Below, in pieces: positions 63,977-64,000 of a DNA stretch of 64,000 nucleotides. The notes under the pieces were generated by a model. That model saw only the letters and a program-made list of their open reading frames with translations, searched no databases and was not told the origin of the DNA. The DNA is taken from positions 24,901,460 through 24,965,459 of the forward strand of contig OY759223.1 in NCBI GenBank assembly GCA_963662175.1, given 5' to 3'. The first letter of the stretch is position 1, and each line of letters starts with the position of its first letter. A program made the translations under genes and the position numbers. The stretch is from Aradus depressus (Eukaryota; Arthropoda; Insecta; Hemiptera; Aradidae).

Positions 63977-64000
63977 CAATTTTTTTTTTTTTTTTTTTTT
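63977..64000. repeat. Poly(T) tract at window edge
   Basis: Uninterrupted T to the end of the window. It may be the A-tail of a minus-strand retroposon or an assembly edge. Confidence 0.6.

Overview
The window looks like intronic and intergenic DNA from a large, AT-rich, repeat-dense arthropod genome, most likely an insect. The one host gene I recognise is PSMD1 (26S proteasome subunit Rpn2). Two of its exons lie on the + strand at 10780-10995 and 14515-14579. Both have canonical AG/GTAAGT splice sites and join in phase, and their encoded sequence is strongly insect/animal-like. I saw no further PSMD1 exon, so the upstream intron covers at least 10.8 kb here and the downstream intron probably most of the remaining 49 kb. 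The order (a hemipteran would fit) is a guess. There are no bacterial or organellar features and no CRISPR.

Layout. 1-10779: upstream intron, with a 133-bp tandem duplication, a GC-rich 42-bp minisatellite (2530-5550), a tRNA-like SINE split by a PIF/Harbinger-like MITE (8112-8720), and a long palindrome with a TA core (9811-10070). 10996-14514: intron with SINE copies, a hammerhead-like motif (11979-12014) and a 208-bp hairpin. 14580-45050: a patchwork of transposon remains, namely two non-LTR retrotransposon RNase H ends (about 18510-18900 and 40015-40790), a Helitron-like element (25546-27738), a Tc1-like element (28492-29640), a hAT element with a perfect 8-bp target duplication (34434-35294), a hAT-type MITE carrying a nested SINE (42099-42929), several foldback elements and many SINEs. 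45056-53490: an 8.4-kb satellite of about 150-bp units with a 2789-bp higher-order duplication. 53490-64000: a single-copy relative of that satellite, a 31-bp minisatellite (55390-56340), a second hAT transposase tail, a recent 234-bp tandem duplication and more dispersed repeats.

Most of the remaining DNA belongs to a few dispersed families, named here for convenience. Family A is the commonest: internally modular, with landmark ATAGAATGAATGTATCGACA. Family B has landmark TTGTAATCGTGCAAAAATCG. Family C is a short retroposon with a hammerhead-like motif at its 5' side and an (ATT)n tail. Family E is the parent of the 150-bp satellite. SINE1 and SINE2 have tRNA-like heads.

The most interesting signal is a set of about 14 dispersed CTGANGA-T-[stem]-GAAA motifs resembling the minimal hammerhead ribozymes known from Penelope-like retroelements. 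They fall into subfamilies with conserved downstream boxes, and one of them marks the 5' side of family C. The long open frames inside the minisatellites appear to follow from repeat lengths divisible by three and are not called as genes.
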